Assembly (NCBI RefSeq): GCF_014836775.1
Contig: NZ_JACSQD010000004.1
Location: forward strand, 51,006-115,005
Length of the DNA stretch: 64,000 nt
Reading direction: 5' to 3'
From: Arthrobacter gallicola
GTDB taxonomy: Bacteria; Actinomycetota; Actinomycetes; Actinomycetales; Micrococcaceae
Part shown: positions 18,289 to 26,840 of the stretch, piece by piece
Position numbering within the stretch: the stretch's first letter is position 1
How the letters are laid out: each line of letters opens with the position of its first letter
Translations under genes and position numbers: made by a program
Notes under the pieces: model-generated
What the model was told of the DNA's origin: nothing
What the model saw: the letters and a program-made list of their open reading frames with translations, nothing else
Database searches by the model: none

Positions 18289-19199
18289 TGCGGTTCTCCT
18301 GACTGCGGTGCGGGTGAGGCCGGCTGCCCCGGGGAGCCAGCGAGGTCCGGTGTCCCGGCGTAACTGCGGGGAACCACCACCATGGGTACGGGAAGGCTGC
18401 GCAGCACTTTCGACGCCGTGGTCCCCAGGAACAGCTGGTTGTGCAGGGCCAGGCGGCTGGAGCCGATAATGAAGATTTCCCCGTCGTCGAACTCAAGGTT
18501 GTCCACGGCGTTCTCAATGGTGCGGCCCTGTGCGACCGTGCCGGTGACTTCGCAGCGCCCGCCGGTGAGGGTTTTGGCCTTGGCCACCCGGTCCGCCACA
18601 TGCAGCCGGGCTTCCTCAAGCGCACCGCTTGCCGAGGAGTCCAGGGCGAGCACCGACAGCAGGCGCAGCGGCAGGCCATGCCGCGCGGCCGTTGCTGATC
18701 CCACCTCGAGGACGTCTTCTGCCCCGCGCCGCTCGCCAACAGCGCAGGTGACCCGGGTGACCGGGTCGATCCGGCTGTAGCCGCGCGGTGCAAGGGCCAC
18801 GGGAACGTGGGCTGCGTGGAGCAGCGCGTTGGCCACGCTGCCCACCGTGTAGCGCTTGAAGAGCCCATTGCTTCCGGCTCCGACCACAATGAGCCCGGCT
18901 CCGAACTCGTCAGCGGCCTCAATCAGGCCGCGGGCGTCCGAATCCGCGGCGCGGATATGACCCCGTGCCTCCACATCGGCCGGAACCATGGCGAGGGCTT
19001 CGTCCAGCCAGGTTCCCAGCTGCTGGGCCAGCAGCGTGGAGAATGAACGTTCCGGAGGGTAGACGGCCGTGTAGGGCGACTGCTCAGGATCAATCATCAC
19101 CAGGTCCAGGGACGCCCCCTGGCTGCGCGCGAGCGCGCAGGCCAGGTTAAGGGCGTCGCGGCCCCGCTCCGTTGCGGCGTAGCCGACTACGTAGCGCAC
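18285..19199 (-). CDS. Tandem universal stress protein (two UspA domains)
   Basis: The GTG at 19199 lies seven bases after the putrescine oxidase stop and is preceded by AAAGG, giving 304 residues; an upstream start at 19271 would overlap the oxidase. Two UspA-fold halves are seen. The first starts VRYVVGYAATERGRDALNLA and has VVGAGSNGLFKRYTVGS; the second starts VTCAVGERRGAEDVLEV and has IIGSSRLALHNQLFLGTTAS. These resemble the ATP-binding G-rich loop, though the first has a shorter spacing. It overlaps the permease by ATGA. Its place between an oxidase that makes H2O2 and an importer suggests a stress-linked role, by inference. Confidence 0.88.
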   Translation of the reverse strand: MRYVVGYAATERGRDALNLACALARSQGASLDLVMIDPEQSPYTAVYPPERSFSTLLAQQLGTWLDEALAMVPADVEARGHIRAADSDARGLIEAADEFGAGLIVVGAGSNGLFKRYTVGSVANALLHAAHVPVALAPRGYSRIDPVTRVTCAVGERRGAEDVLEVGSATAARHGLPLRLLSVLALDSSASGALEEARLHVADRVAKAKTLTGGRCEVTGTVAQGRTIENAVDNLEFDDGEIFIIGSSRLALHNQLFLGTTASKVLRSLPVPMVVVPRSYAGTPDLAGSPGQPASPAPQSGEPQ

Positions 19200-19206
19200 C
19201 TGGGTC

Positions 19207-20577
19207 TTAGCCTTTGAACCGGGAAAGGATACGGTCAGCGGTCTGGACGCCCATGCGGATGGCGCCGTCAACGTGCTGGTAACCCTCGGCTGCCAGGTCG
19301 GAGCTGGACCAGTAGATGGGGCCTACGGGAACCAGCTGGTCCGGTCCGTAGCGGTGCAGGCCGCCCAGATCGTAGCTGGCGGCGTAGGCACCGCGGGTCC
19401 ATTCTTCCGAACCCCAGTCGGATTCGTAGTAGACCTCCGGGGTCAGGGCCTGCTCGCCCAGATACCCGGCAATGGATTCCAGAATGGCCTGCTTGCGCTC
19501 TTCGGCGCCGAGTTCGAACATCCGGTCGGCTTTTTCGTCGGAAACGAAGCCCACCAGGGTACCGCGGGGGTCGCCGTGGTTGGTGTTGTCGTAGACCTCC
19601 TGGACCAGTTCGTGTGCACCGAAGCAGGTGCCCGAGAGCCCGGCTTCGCGCCAGAACGGTGTCTTGTACACGGCGTGGACCTTGATGACCAGGCCCAGGG
19701 ACTGGTGCTGGTGCATCTGGTGCTGGCGGCGCGGCAGCGGCGGATCGAAGGAAACCCGGGAGTAGAGGTTCGGCGGCACAGCCATCACGGCGTAGCGTGC
19801 GGTGACGCTGACGCCGTCGGCAAGTGCGGTGACGGACGTGCCTTCGGCGCCTTCAGACCAGCGCAGTGTGCGGACGGGAGCGTTCAGGATGACGTCCTCC
19901 CCCAGCTCGGCAGCCATGCGTTCGGAAACCTGCTGCATACCGCCGGCAACCCGGCGGTCGAGGATGAAGTCTTCGTCCACCAGGTTGGAGAAGGACCCTG
20001 CCGAGGCAGACATCAGCAGCGCCTGCAGCGCCGAGAAGGAATGCGCCGGTTTGGTCAGCATTCCGCCGGCCACGAAGAGTCCGATGTTGTTGCAGGCTTC
20101 TTCGTTGTCCGACTGGCTGCGCAGCCAGTGATGGAACGAAATGGTGTCCAAGGCCCGGGCATCCGGATGCGCCCACGGGGCGGCCGGATCGGTCTTGGCA
20201 GTGAGCTCATCAAGCAGATCGATGAGCCGCTGCATTTCCTTGGCCGTCTTTTCGGCCACCGGGAACATCTCACCGGTGTAGCGGACAGCGCGGTGGTCCG
20301 CTCCGATGTAGACGGACTCGCCTTCGCGGTAGCGCTGGAAGGTTTCCAGGCCGAGCTCTTCGACCAGTTCACTCAGGACTTCCTGGTCCGGCGAAATCCA
20401 CTGCCCGCCGATTTCCAGGAAGGCACCGTCGATGGTGTCCGACCAGGTGCGGCCGCCTACCCGGTCCCGGGCTTCCAGCACGGTGACGCTCAGGCCGGCA
20501 GCCTTGAGCTTCCGGGCTGTGGTCAGGCCGGACGGGCCTGCTCCGATGATGACTACGTCGCGTTCCAGGTTTTGCAC
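19207..20577 (-). CDS. puo: Flavin amine oxidase, putrescine oxidase type
   Basis: The 456-residue protein carries the dinucleotide motif VVIIGAGPSGLTTARKLKAA at the N-terminus, the FAD-binding EARDRVGGRTWS (about 35) and a C-terminal GYQHVDGAIRMGVQTA flavin segment. Overall it resembles actinobacterial putrescine oxidases, which convert putrescine to 4-aminobutanal with release of NH3 and H2O2. The neighbours (amine permease, GABA transaminase) fit this pathway, but other monoamines cannot be excluded. It is the first gene of the operon with the Usp and permease genes. A palindrome in its leader region is a likely operator. Confidence 0.85.
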   Translation of the reverse strand: MQNLERDVVIIGAGPSGLTTARKLKAAGLSVTVLEARDRVGGRTWSDTIDGAFLEIGGQWISPDQEVLSELVEELGLETFQRYREGESVYIGADHRAVRYTGEMFPVAEKTAKEMQRLIDLLDELTAKTDPAAPWAHPDARALDTISFHHWLRSQSDNEEACNNIGLFVAGGMLTKPAHSFSALQALLMSASAGSFSNLVDEDFILDRRVAGGMQQVSERMAAELGEDVILNAPVRTLRWSEGAEGTSVTALADGVSVTARYAVMAVPPNLYSRVSFDPPLPRRQHQMHQHQSLGLVIKVHAVYKTPFWREAGLSGTCFGAHELVQEVYDNTNHGDPRGTLVGFVSDEKADRMFELGAEERKQAILESIAGYLGEQALTPEVYYESDWGSEEWTRGAYAASYDLGGLHRYGPDQLVPVGPIYWSSSDLAAEGYQHVDGAIRMGVQTADRILSRFKG

Positions 20578-20641
20578 TGTGTTTCCTCTCTCCTGCGGCC
20601 GACCGCCGGCCGCGCAAATGCAGCGCTATCGGTGAGTACAT

Positions 20642-20660
20642 AAATGAATAGCGTTCATTT
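20642..20660. promoter_or_regulatory. Inverted repeat, candidate TetR operator between puo and the TetR gene
   Basis: AAATGAA and TTCATTT form a perfect 7-bp inverted repeat around TAGCG, in the 183-base divergent region 65 bases before puo and 100 before the TetR start. An AT-rich palindrome is conspicuous in this GC-rich genome and fits a TetR dimer site. Confidence 0.65.
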
Positions 20661-20760
20661 TGTATCGACACTCTAGCCGACCCCCGGCGCCGTGGGGAGA
20701 CTTTGTGCGAATATTAATTTCAGGGTGCCGAAGTGCCCGACAGACCATTGGAGGAAATGG

Positions 20761-21429
20761 ATGCCGGCAGCACGCACCAGGCGCACCGCGGGGCGTCCGC
20801 ACCAGCGCATCCTGACCCGGGAGAACATCACCGAGGCAGCGCTGGCCGTGATCGGCGCCAACGGCTACGGCGGCTTCACCATGTCCTCACTGGCTGGCAA
20901 ACTTCAGGTTGCGCCGTCGGCGCTGTACAACCACGCCGCCTCCAAACAGGAAGTCCTGCGGTGGATCCAGGATGACCTCATGGCCAAGGTGGATGTCAGT
21001 GGATTCACCGCCGGTCCGTGGGAGGACGCGGTGCGCACCTGGGCCCGCTCCTACCGCGATGTGTTTGTCCGGCATACCCCGCTGATTCCCGTGATCGCTG
21101 TCCTCCAGGTCAGCGGGGCTCCCCGGACCCTGGCCATGTATGAGGCCGTGACAGCAGGCTTCCTGCGGGCCGGCTGGGAGGAAGCACGTATTGTTCCTGC
21201 CATCGTGGCACTGGAATCCTTCATCTTCGGGTCCGCGTTCGACGCCGTGGCACCCGAGGACATTTTTGATACCGGCCCGTTGACGGATGAAAGCCCCCGG
21301 TTCAGTTCAGCGGTGGCCGCTGCGGCCGCAAGAATCGGCGGCCAGGGTGCGGAGGAGGCTTTTGAGGCAGGCCTGAGTGCCCTGATCCGCGGATTCTCGC
21401 TGCCCGTGACCGGGCAGCAGCCCAGCTAG
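20761..21429 (+). CDS. TetR-family transcriptional regulator
   Basis: The ATG at 20761 has GGAGGAA just upstream and yields 222 residues. The DNA-binding domain (LTRENITEAALAVIGANGYG, then FTMSSLAGKLQVAPSALYNH) fills residues 20-65; the rest is a helical ligand-binding domain of the TetR_C type (WARSYRDVFVRHTPLIPVIA). It is divergent from putrescine oxidase and is its most probable regulator, binding the palindrome at 20642-20660. An extension to an upstream in-frame codon at 20692 would lack a ribosome site. Confidence 0.9.
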   Translation: MPAARTRRTAGRPHQRILTRENITEAALAVIGANGYGGFTMSSLAGKLQVAPSALYNHAASKQEVLRWIQDDLMAKVDVSGFTAGPWEDAVRTWARSYRDVFVRHTPLIPVIAVLQVSGAPRTLAMYEAVTAGFLRAGWEEARIVPAIVALESFIFGSAFDAVAPEDIFDTGPLTDESPRFSSAVAAAAARIGGQGAEEAFEAGLSALIRGFSLPVTGQQPS

Positions 21430-21459
21430 CAGCACGTCCGTACGCGCTGCGGCGCACAA

Positions 21460-21490
21460 AAAAGGGGCGGTGCCCGGCACCGCCCCTTTT
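21460..21490. terminator. Bidirectional terminator with A/T tails
   Basis: AAAAGGGGCGGTGC pairs perfectly with GCACCGCCCCTTTT around a 3-base loop, giving U tracts on both strands. It separates the convergent TetR gene and gabT. Confidence 0.93.
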
Positions 21491-21531
21491 GAGGACGTTA
21501 TTCGTTCGACGGCGCTGTGCGCGCCGCCGCC

Positions 21532-22887
21532 TTAGGCCTGGGCGCGGATAGCCGCTTCCAGAACGTCAAGGCCATCAGAGAGCAGCTCGTCGCTGATCAC
21601 CAGGGGGGGCAGCAGACGGATGACATTGCCGTAGGTGCCGCAGGTCAGGATGATGACACCCTCCTGCAGGCAGGCAGCGGCAATAGCCTTGGCGGCTTCC
21701 GCGTTCGGGGTCTTGGTGCCCGGCTTCACGAGTTCCAGGGCCAGCATGGCACCGCGGCCGCGGACCTCACCGATCACACCGGTTTCCTCGGCCACCTTGC
21801 TCATGCGGGGAACCGTGATCTCCTCGATGCGGCGGGCGCGGCCGGCCAGATCCTGGGACTTCATGGTTTCGATGGCGGCGAGCGCGGAGGCGCAGGCCAC
21901 CGGGTTGCCGCCGTAGGTGCCACCCAGGCCGCCGGGGTGAACGGCGTCGAGCAGATCCGCCCGGCCGGTCACGGCGGAGAGCGGCATGCCGCCGGCAATG
22001 CCCTTGGCCATGGTCAGGATGTCCGGGACAACGCCTTCATGGTTAACTGCGAACCATTCCCCGGTGCGGCAGAAACCGGACTGCACTTCGTCGGCAATGA
22101 AGACGATGCCGTTTTCCTTGGCCCATTCGGCCAGGCGGGGCAGGAAGCCCTCGGCCGGAACAATGAAGCCGCCTTCGCCCTGGATCGGCTCGATGAGCAG
22201 GGCAGCGAGCTGGTCCGCACCGATCTGCTTTTCGATGGCGAGGATGGCACGGTTAGCGGCTTCGACGCCGGTGATCTCCGGGTTTTCTTCGCGGAACGGG
22301 TAGCTCATCGGCATCCGGTAGATCTCGGAAGCGAACGGCCCGAAACCGGTCTTGTAGGGCATGGCCTTGGCGGTCAGGCCCATGGTGAGGTTGGTGCGGC
22401 CGTGGTAGGCGTGGTCGAAGGCGACGACGGCCTGGCGTCCGGTGGCCGAGCGGGCGATCTTGACGGCGTTCTCCACGGCTTCAGCACCGGAGTTGAACAG
22501 CACGGTGCGCTTTTCGTGGTCACCGGGGGTCAGTTCGGCCAGCTTTTCGGCGACCTCGACGTAGCCTTCGTACGGGGTGACCATAAAGCAGGTGTGCGTG
22601 AACCGGGCAACCTGCTCCTGGGCTGCAGCGACCACGGCCGGATCGGAGGCGCCCACGCTGGTCACGGCGATGCCGGAGCCCAGGTCGATGAAGGAGTTGC
22701 CGTCAACGTCCTGGATGATGCCGCCGTCGGCGTCCTGGACGTAAACCGGAACACTGGAAGCGACACCCTTGGCCACGACCGCCGCACGGCGTTCGCTCAG
22801 CGCAGCGGACTTCGGGCCGGGGAAGGCCCCGGTGATATTCCGCTTCTGCTCCAGCCGGTAAGTCGGTTCGATGGCTGATGTGCTCAT
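21532..22887 (-). CDS. gabT: 4-aminobutyrate-2-oxoglutarate transaminase
   Basis: This 451-residue class III aminotransferase has LFNSGAEAVENAVKIAR (about 110), the PLP-contact DEVQSGFCRTG (about 255) and the Schiff-base lysine in ILTMAKGIAGGMPLSA. It moves the amino group of GABA to 2-oxoglutarate, giving succinate semialdehyde. GABA would come from putrescine via aminobutanal, matching the neighbouring puo operon. The ATG at 22887 follows AAAGG by eight bases. No succinate-semialdehyde or aminobutanal dehydrogenase is adjacent. The divergent PucR-type gene is the likely activator. Confidence 0.94.
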   Translation of the reverse strand: MSTSAIEPTYRLEQKRNITGAFPGPKSAALSERRAAVVAKGVASSVPVYVQDADGGIIQDVDGNSFIDLGSGIAVTSVGASDPAVVAAAQEQVARFTHTCFMVTPYEGYVEVAEKLAELTPGDHEKRTVLFNSGAEAVENAVKIARSATGRQAVVAFDHAYHGRTNLTMGLTAKAMPYKTGFGPFASEIYRMPMSYPFREENPEITGVEAANRAILAIEKQIGADQLAALLIEPIQGEGGFIVPAEGFLPRLAEWAKENGIVFIADEVQSGFCRTGEWFAVNHEGVVPDILTMAKGIAGGMPLSAVTGRADLLDAVHPGGLGGTYGGNPVACASALAAIETMKSQDLAGRARRIEEITVPRMSKVAEETGVIGEVRGRGAMLALELVKPGTKTPNAEAAKAIAAACLQEGVIILTCGTYGNVIRLLPPLVISDELLSDGLDVLEAAIRAQA

Positions 22888-23027
22888 GGTTCTGCCTTTC
22901 GGAACAAAGTGTGGGGCGGCGTCAGTCCGCAATGATCCCCAACTTACGCGCCGGAGAACCTGCTGGGGACAGCCACCCGCACAATGGCTGGGTTCACTTG
23001 ACGTGCAAACGCCCAATCCTGCCAGCA

Positions 23028-23033
23028 TATAGT
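23028..23033 (+). promoter_or_regulatory. -10 element for a leaderless pucR-type mRNA
   Basis: TATAGT lies with its 3' end six bases before the GTG at 23040, so transcription would begin at the start codon itself. No ribosome binding site is present, consistent with leaderless translation. I see no clear -35. Confidence 0.55.
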
Positions 23034-23039
23034 TGTTTG

Positions 23040-24458
23040 GTGCCTATCTCACTTTCCGATCTGCTCACCGCCGATGGCCTGGACCTGGAGGTGCGCGGTA
23101 CTGCTGCGGTCAGTCCGGAGCCGGTGCAGTGGGTGGCCGTCACCGAGCTCGAAGACCCTTCCCCTTTCCTCGGCGGCGGCGAGGTGGTTCTCACCACCGG
23201 GATGCGGCAGCGGACGGGGGCAGCTCAGCGCAGGTTCGTGGAAAGCGTTCACCGGGCCGGCGCCCTTGCCATTGGCTTCGGCACCGGGCTCAGTCTGGAC
23301 CGGGTTCCGGGGCCGCTGGTGGATGAGGCCAACCGGCTGGGGCTTCCGGTCTTCGAGGTTCCCTACAACACGCCTTTTATGGCAGTGGGCAAGCTCGTGG
23401 CGGACGCGCTCTCCGCAGACCATGTGGGCCAGCTCCACGATCTGCTCTCCGGCCACCAGGTTCTGGCCAAAGCACTGCTCTCCGGTCAGGGACTGGAAGG
23501 ACTGCTGCGTGAACTGGCGCAGATCCTCGGCACCCAGGTAACCCTGCACCAGTACGGGGCGTTGATTTACTCCGCGGGCAAAAGTGCCAGCCCGGGAACA
23601 ACCTGGCACACCACGCCGATCGCCACCGGACTGCGGGACCGCTGCACCCTTGCCGTGGCCGAGCCGTTCCGCGCCCCTGACCTTATTGCCTACGCACAGA
23701 GCCTGATCAGTGTGGAGCTCAACAACCAGGCCAGGCGCCGGGTGCGGGACAGGGCCGTCAACGGCCAGCTGCTGGCGGATATTGTTGCGGGCAAGCTCAG
23801 CGGCCCGGACGCCGTGCACCGGCTGCGCGCCTCCGGCGTGGGCACCGACAGGAAGCAGCTGACCCTCCTGGTTGAGGTTGCCGCCGCACAGGCCCGCTCG
23901 CTTCCGTCGCTGCCCCTGCCGGCGCGGTTCGATTCCGCGGTGACCGCGATCCTCGAAGAACGGCTGGTCATCCTGTACCCGGACGGAGATTCCGCGGAGC
24001 TGGCGGCAGCGCTCAGCAGTTACCTGCGGGACGCCGGACTCACTGCGAAAGTCGGCGTGGGCGGAGCGTACGCGGAACCTGCCGGCCTGCGCTGGGGATA
24101 CTACGAGGCCAAGGAAGGCCTGCTCCGCGGTGCGGCGGTCAACCAGCCTGACCGGCTGAGCCTGGCCTCGCTGCTGATGGCCAGCCGCGATGTACCACTG
24201 GCTGACCTGGCGGCGGAAGCCCTGGAGCCACTGCTCGCCTTCGACACAGCGCACGACGCCGATCTGGTGGCCACCCTGGAAACCTACCTGGCGCTCAACG
24301 GGTCCGTAGCCAAGGTGGCCCACACCCTCGGACTGCACCGCAACACGGTGCGGTACCGGCTCTCCCAGATTGCGGACCTTTCCGGGTACGATCCGGCGGT
24401 CACCGCTGACCGGGTGCATCTGTATCTGGCCCTCAACGTCCGCCGGCTCGCTGGCTGA
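23040..24458 (+). CDS. PucR-family transcriptional regulator (GabR-like)
   Basis: From the GTG at 23040 the protein has 472 residues and starts VPISLSDLLTADGLDLEVRG, the usual PucR N-terminal domain opening. The C-terminal helix-turn-helix is LALNGSVAKVAHTLGLHRNT with VRYRLSQIADLSG. A GGDEF-like middle part (LLVEVAAAQ onward) is as in other members. In Corynebacterium a PucR-type GabR activates gabTDP, and here the gene is divergent from gabT, so control of GABA use is likely. Upstream in-frame codons, for example at 22878, would overlap gabT. Translation is probably leaderless. Confidence 0.88.
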   Translation: MPISLSDLLTADGLDLEVRGTAAVSPEPVQWVAVTELEDPSPFLGGGEVVLTTGMRQRTGAAQRRFVESVHRAGALAIGFGTGLSLDRVPGPLVDEANRLGLPVFEVPYNTPFMAVGKLVADALSADHVGQLHDLLSGHQVLAKALLSGQGLEGLLRELAQILGTQVTLHQYGALIYSAGKSASPGTTWHTTPIATGLRDRCTLAVAEPFRAPDLIAYAQSLISVELNNQARRRVRDRAVNGQLLADIVAGKLSGPDAVHRLRASGVGTDRKQLTLLVEVAAAQARSLPSLPLPARFDSAVTAILEERLVILYPDGDSAELAAALSSYLRDAGLTAKVGVGGAYAEPAGLRWGYYEAKEGLLRGAAVNQPDRLSLASLLMASRDVPLADLAAEALEPLLAFDTAHDADLVATLETYLALNGSVAKVAHTLGLHRNTVRYRLSQIADLSGYDPAVTADRVHLYLALNVRRLAG

Positions 24459-24543
24459 GGTTCCGGCAGCCGGCCGCCCCGCGGCATCGCAAGGCCGCGG
24501 TTTTGTGCCGCTTTGGGCCGGACTTTACGCTGTAGGAATGGAC

Positions 24544-25170
24544 ATGCCCGCGCAGCCCGCCAGGACCCTTCACTGGGCGGGCGTTGACGACCCTGAACGC
24601 CGGGATTCCGCCGTCGTGTCCTTCCGTCCCGGGGAACTGGCTGCCAGCGGCACCTCCACCTGCGCTGAGTATTCCGCCGCCTGGACCCTGAACACCTCCC
24701 CCGGCTGGGTGACCCGCCGCCTGCAGGTGCAGGTGACGGGCGAAGGCTGGACCCGGTCCCTGGACCTCACGCGGTCGGTGGAAGGGCGCTGGGACGCCCA
24801 TGTGGAGACCAGTGGGGAAGTTGACCTGCCCGAGCCCGGTATTGAGGATCCGCTGGCGCTGGACAATGCCCAGGACTGTGATCTGGGTCTGAGCCCGCTG
24901 ACCAACACGATGCCGATCCTTCGGCTGGACCTGCTCAATAATGCCGCTCCTCCGGACGAGACCCGGCTGACCATGGCGTGGGTGGAAATGCCCAGCCTGC
25001 GGGTGCTCGCCAGCGAACAGGTGTACTCGCAGGTCTCCCCCTACCGTGCCGAACGCGGCAGCGCGATCGTCCTCTACTCCTCCGCGACGCGCGGCTTCAC
25101 GGCGGAACTCACGGTCGACGCCGACGGCACTGTCCTGGATTATCCGGGCCTCGCCCGGCGGACCAGCTAG
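24544..25170 (+). CDS. DUF1089 (putative glycolipid-binding) protein
   Basis: The 208-residue protein fits the DUF1089 family, whose structure (PA1994) resembles lipoprotein-carrier folds and is annotated as glycolipid binding. Supporting regions are AEYSAAWTLNTSPGWVTRRL and VEGRWDAHVETSGEVDLPEP, then ALDNAQDCDLGLSPLTNTMP, the conserved DIDLGxSPLTNTLPI segment. AGGA six bases before the ATG at 24544 picks that start over the ATG at 24538. There is no signal peptide. It is alone in its direction, and the physiological ligand is unknown. Confidence 0.82.
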   Translation: MPAQPARTLHWAGVDDPERRDSAVVSFRPGELAASGTSTCAEYSAAWTLNTSPGWVTRRLQVQVTGEGWTRSLDLTRSVEGRWDAHVETSGEVDLPEPGIEDPLALDNAQDCDLGLSPLTNTMPILRLDLLNNAAPPDETRLTMAWVEMPSLRVLASEQVYSQVSPYRAERGSAIVLYSSATRGFTAELTVDADGTVLDYPGLARRTS

Positions 25171-25243
25171 GCCTGGAACAGGCCGCGGCCGCTCGCGGCT
25201 AGGATTGAAGCACGCCCGTCTGAAACCTTGGAGAACCCCCGCA

Positions 25244-25666
25244 ATGAGTGAAATGTTCCTGGAAAAGTTCCGCGCCCTGGTCCCCAAGTATCTGGAGGAC
25301 AAGTGGCGCCCCGAAGACGGTATTCCGGCCGCGGAACTGGACGAGATGCTTGAGGAACACGACTTCTCGATTCCGCTGGTGCTGCGCGAGTTCTATCTGG
25401 CACTGGGCGGCTGCGAAGACCTGATGGAGGCGTTCCACTTCTTCTGGGATCCGGACGAGCTGGAGATCGAGGACGGCTATCTCCTGTTCCTCGAGGACGA
25501 GGAAGAAAAGTTCACCTGGGGCTTCCGCGCCGACCAGCTGGACGTTCCGGACCCGATTGTCTGGCGCCGGAACAACGCCCGCGGCGGCTGGCAGAGCGAA
25601 GAGGGCACCTTCAGCGAATACACCTTCGACATGTTCGAGTGGGTTTTCGAAGAAGACGAAGACTAA
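25244..25666 (+). CDS. SMI1/KNR4 (SUKH)-like protein
   Basis: The 140-residue acidic protein starts MSEMFLEKFRALVPKYLEDK after GGAGAA. The segments IPLVLREFYLALGGCEDLME and YLLFLEDEEEKFTWGFRADQ resemble the LPxxLRxFYxxxNG and 'yyvFmEenQgvxxWgi' elements of SUKH-fold proteins, and DPIVWRRNN fits their end. SUKH proteins often act as toxin immunity factors in contact systems, but isolated housekeeping-like members exist. No toxin, secretion or polymorphic cassette is nearby, so function is unassigned. The similarity is judged by eye. Confidence 0.6.
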   Translation: MSEMFLEKFRALVPKYLEDKWRPEDGIPAAELDEMLEEHDFSIPLVLREFYLALGGCEDLMEAFHFFWDPDELEIEDGYLLFLEDEEEKFTWGFRADQLDVPDPIVWRRNNARGGWQSEEGTFSEYTFDMFEWVFEEDED

Positions 25667-25701
25667 CAACTACCGCCAAAAGACAAACAACTCAGTCTGG
25701 T

Positions 25702-25730
25702 TTCCGCGGGTGCCTGGCGCACCCGCGGAA
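25702..25730. terminator. Hairpin between the SUKH-like and polyprenyl synthase genes
   Basis: TTCCGCGGGTGC pairs perfectly with GCACCCGCGGAA around a 5-base loop. Both flanking genes converge here, so it probably ends transcripts from both. Confidence 0.8.
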
Positions 25731-25742
25731 CACCGGAAGTGT

Positions 25743-26801
25743 CTAAGCCTCGCGCTCCACCACGGCTTCGGCGAACGCTGCCAGGGATGCCTTGACCACG
25801 GAGTCCGGCATCGGGTCCAGCGCCGCTACGGCGTCGGCAGCCCAGCTGCGGGCCACTTCCCAGGCCTGGGCGGTTGCCCGGTTGCCGCGGAGGGCGTCCA
25901 CCGCCACCGCAAGTGCCTCATCGGAGGTGAGATCGCCATCCACCAGTTTCAGGACGGCAGCGGCCTCGGCATCTCCTTCGGCGGCGTTGCGGCGCAGCAG
26001 CAGGACCGGCAGGGTCGGCACGCCTTCCCGCAGGTCGGTTCCCGGGGTCTTGCCGGACTTGTCCTTCAGGCCTGCGACGTCGATCACGTCATCGGCGAGC
26101 TGGAACGCCACGCCCACCTTCTCGCCGTACTCCACCATAATTTCCACGGTCTGCGCGTCAGCACCGCCAAACAGGGCGCCCAGCTGGCCGGAGGCCGCGA
26201 TCAGGGATCCGGTCTTGCCTGCAATAACAGAGAGGTAGTGCTCAATGGGATCCTCGCCGTCGGCCGGACCCACCGTTTCATTCAGCTGACCCAGGACCAG
26301 CCGCTCGAACGTCCGGGCCTGGATGCCCAGTGCCTCGCCGCCCAGGACTGACACCAGGGAGGAGGCGCGGGCGAAGATCAGGTCGCCGGTCAGCACGGCA
26401 ACGGAGTTCCCCCAGACTTCGTGGGCGGTCGGGGCTCCGCGGCGGACCGGGGCCGAGTCCATCACGTCGTCGTGATAAAGCGTGGCCAGGTGGGTGAGTT
26501 CGACGACGACGGCGGCCGTGCGGACATCTGCGTTGCCGGGATCGGTGCCGAGGTGGGAGGCCAGCAGAACCAGCAGCGGACGGACCCGCTTGCCGCCCGC
26601 TTCGAGCAGGTGCCGCGACGTCGCGTCAGCGAAGGGATCCGCGTTGGCAATGGCCTCATGCAGCTGCGTTTCCACTTTTTCCAAACCGGCGACGATGGCC
26701 GGACCCAGGACGGGGTCCTGGGCGAGGGGGGCGAATCCGGGGGGAAGCACCATCTCGGTGTCCCCGGCTGCGTCCGGGCTGGCATTGGTGGATTCAGTCA
26801 C
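25743..26801 (-). CDS. Polyprenyl diphosphate synthase (menaquinone side chain)
   Basis: The 352-residue trans-prenyltransferase has both aspartate-rich motifs, LATLYHDDVMD (first, about residue 105) and FQLADDVID (second, about 237), along with EAGGKRVRPLL and GKTGSL. It condenses isopentenyl units onto an allylic primer to make a long-chain diphosphate. It lies downstream of menJ and menG, as GrcC does in mycobacteria, so it most likely makes the octa- or nonaprenyl tail of menaquinone. Chain length cannot be read reliably. It is the last gene of the menG-menJ-synthase operon. Confidence 0.9.
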   Translation of the reverse strand: MTESTNASPDAAGDTEMVLPPGFAPLAQDPVLGPAIVAGLEKVETQLHEAIANADPFADATSRHLLEAGGKRVRPLLVLLASHLGTDPGNADVRTAAVVVELTHLATLYHDDVMDSAPVRRGAPTAHEVWGNSVAVLTGDLIFARASSLVSVLGGEALGIQARTFERLVLGQLNETVGPADGEDPIEHYLSVIAGKTGSLIAASGQLGALFGGADAQTVEIMVEYGEKVGVAFQLADDVIDVAGLKDKSGKTPGTDLREGVPTLPVLLLRRNAAEGDAEAAAVLKLVDGDLTSDEALAVAVDALRGNRATAQAWEVARSWAADAVAALDPMPDSVVKASLAAFAEAVVEREA

Positions 26802-26840
26802 TGTTCAAGGCTAACTTCTCGTCGGGGCAGGTGGGCAGGA

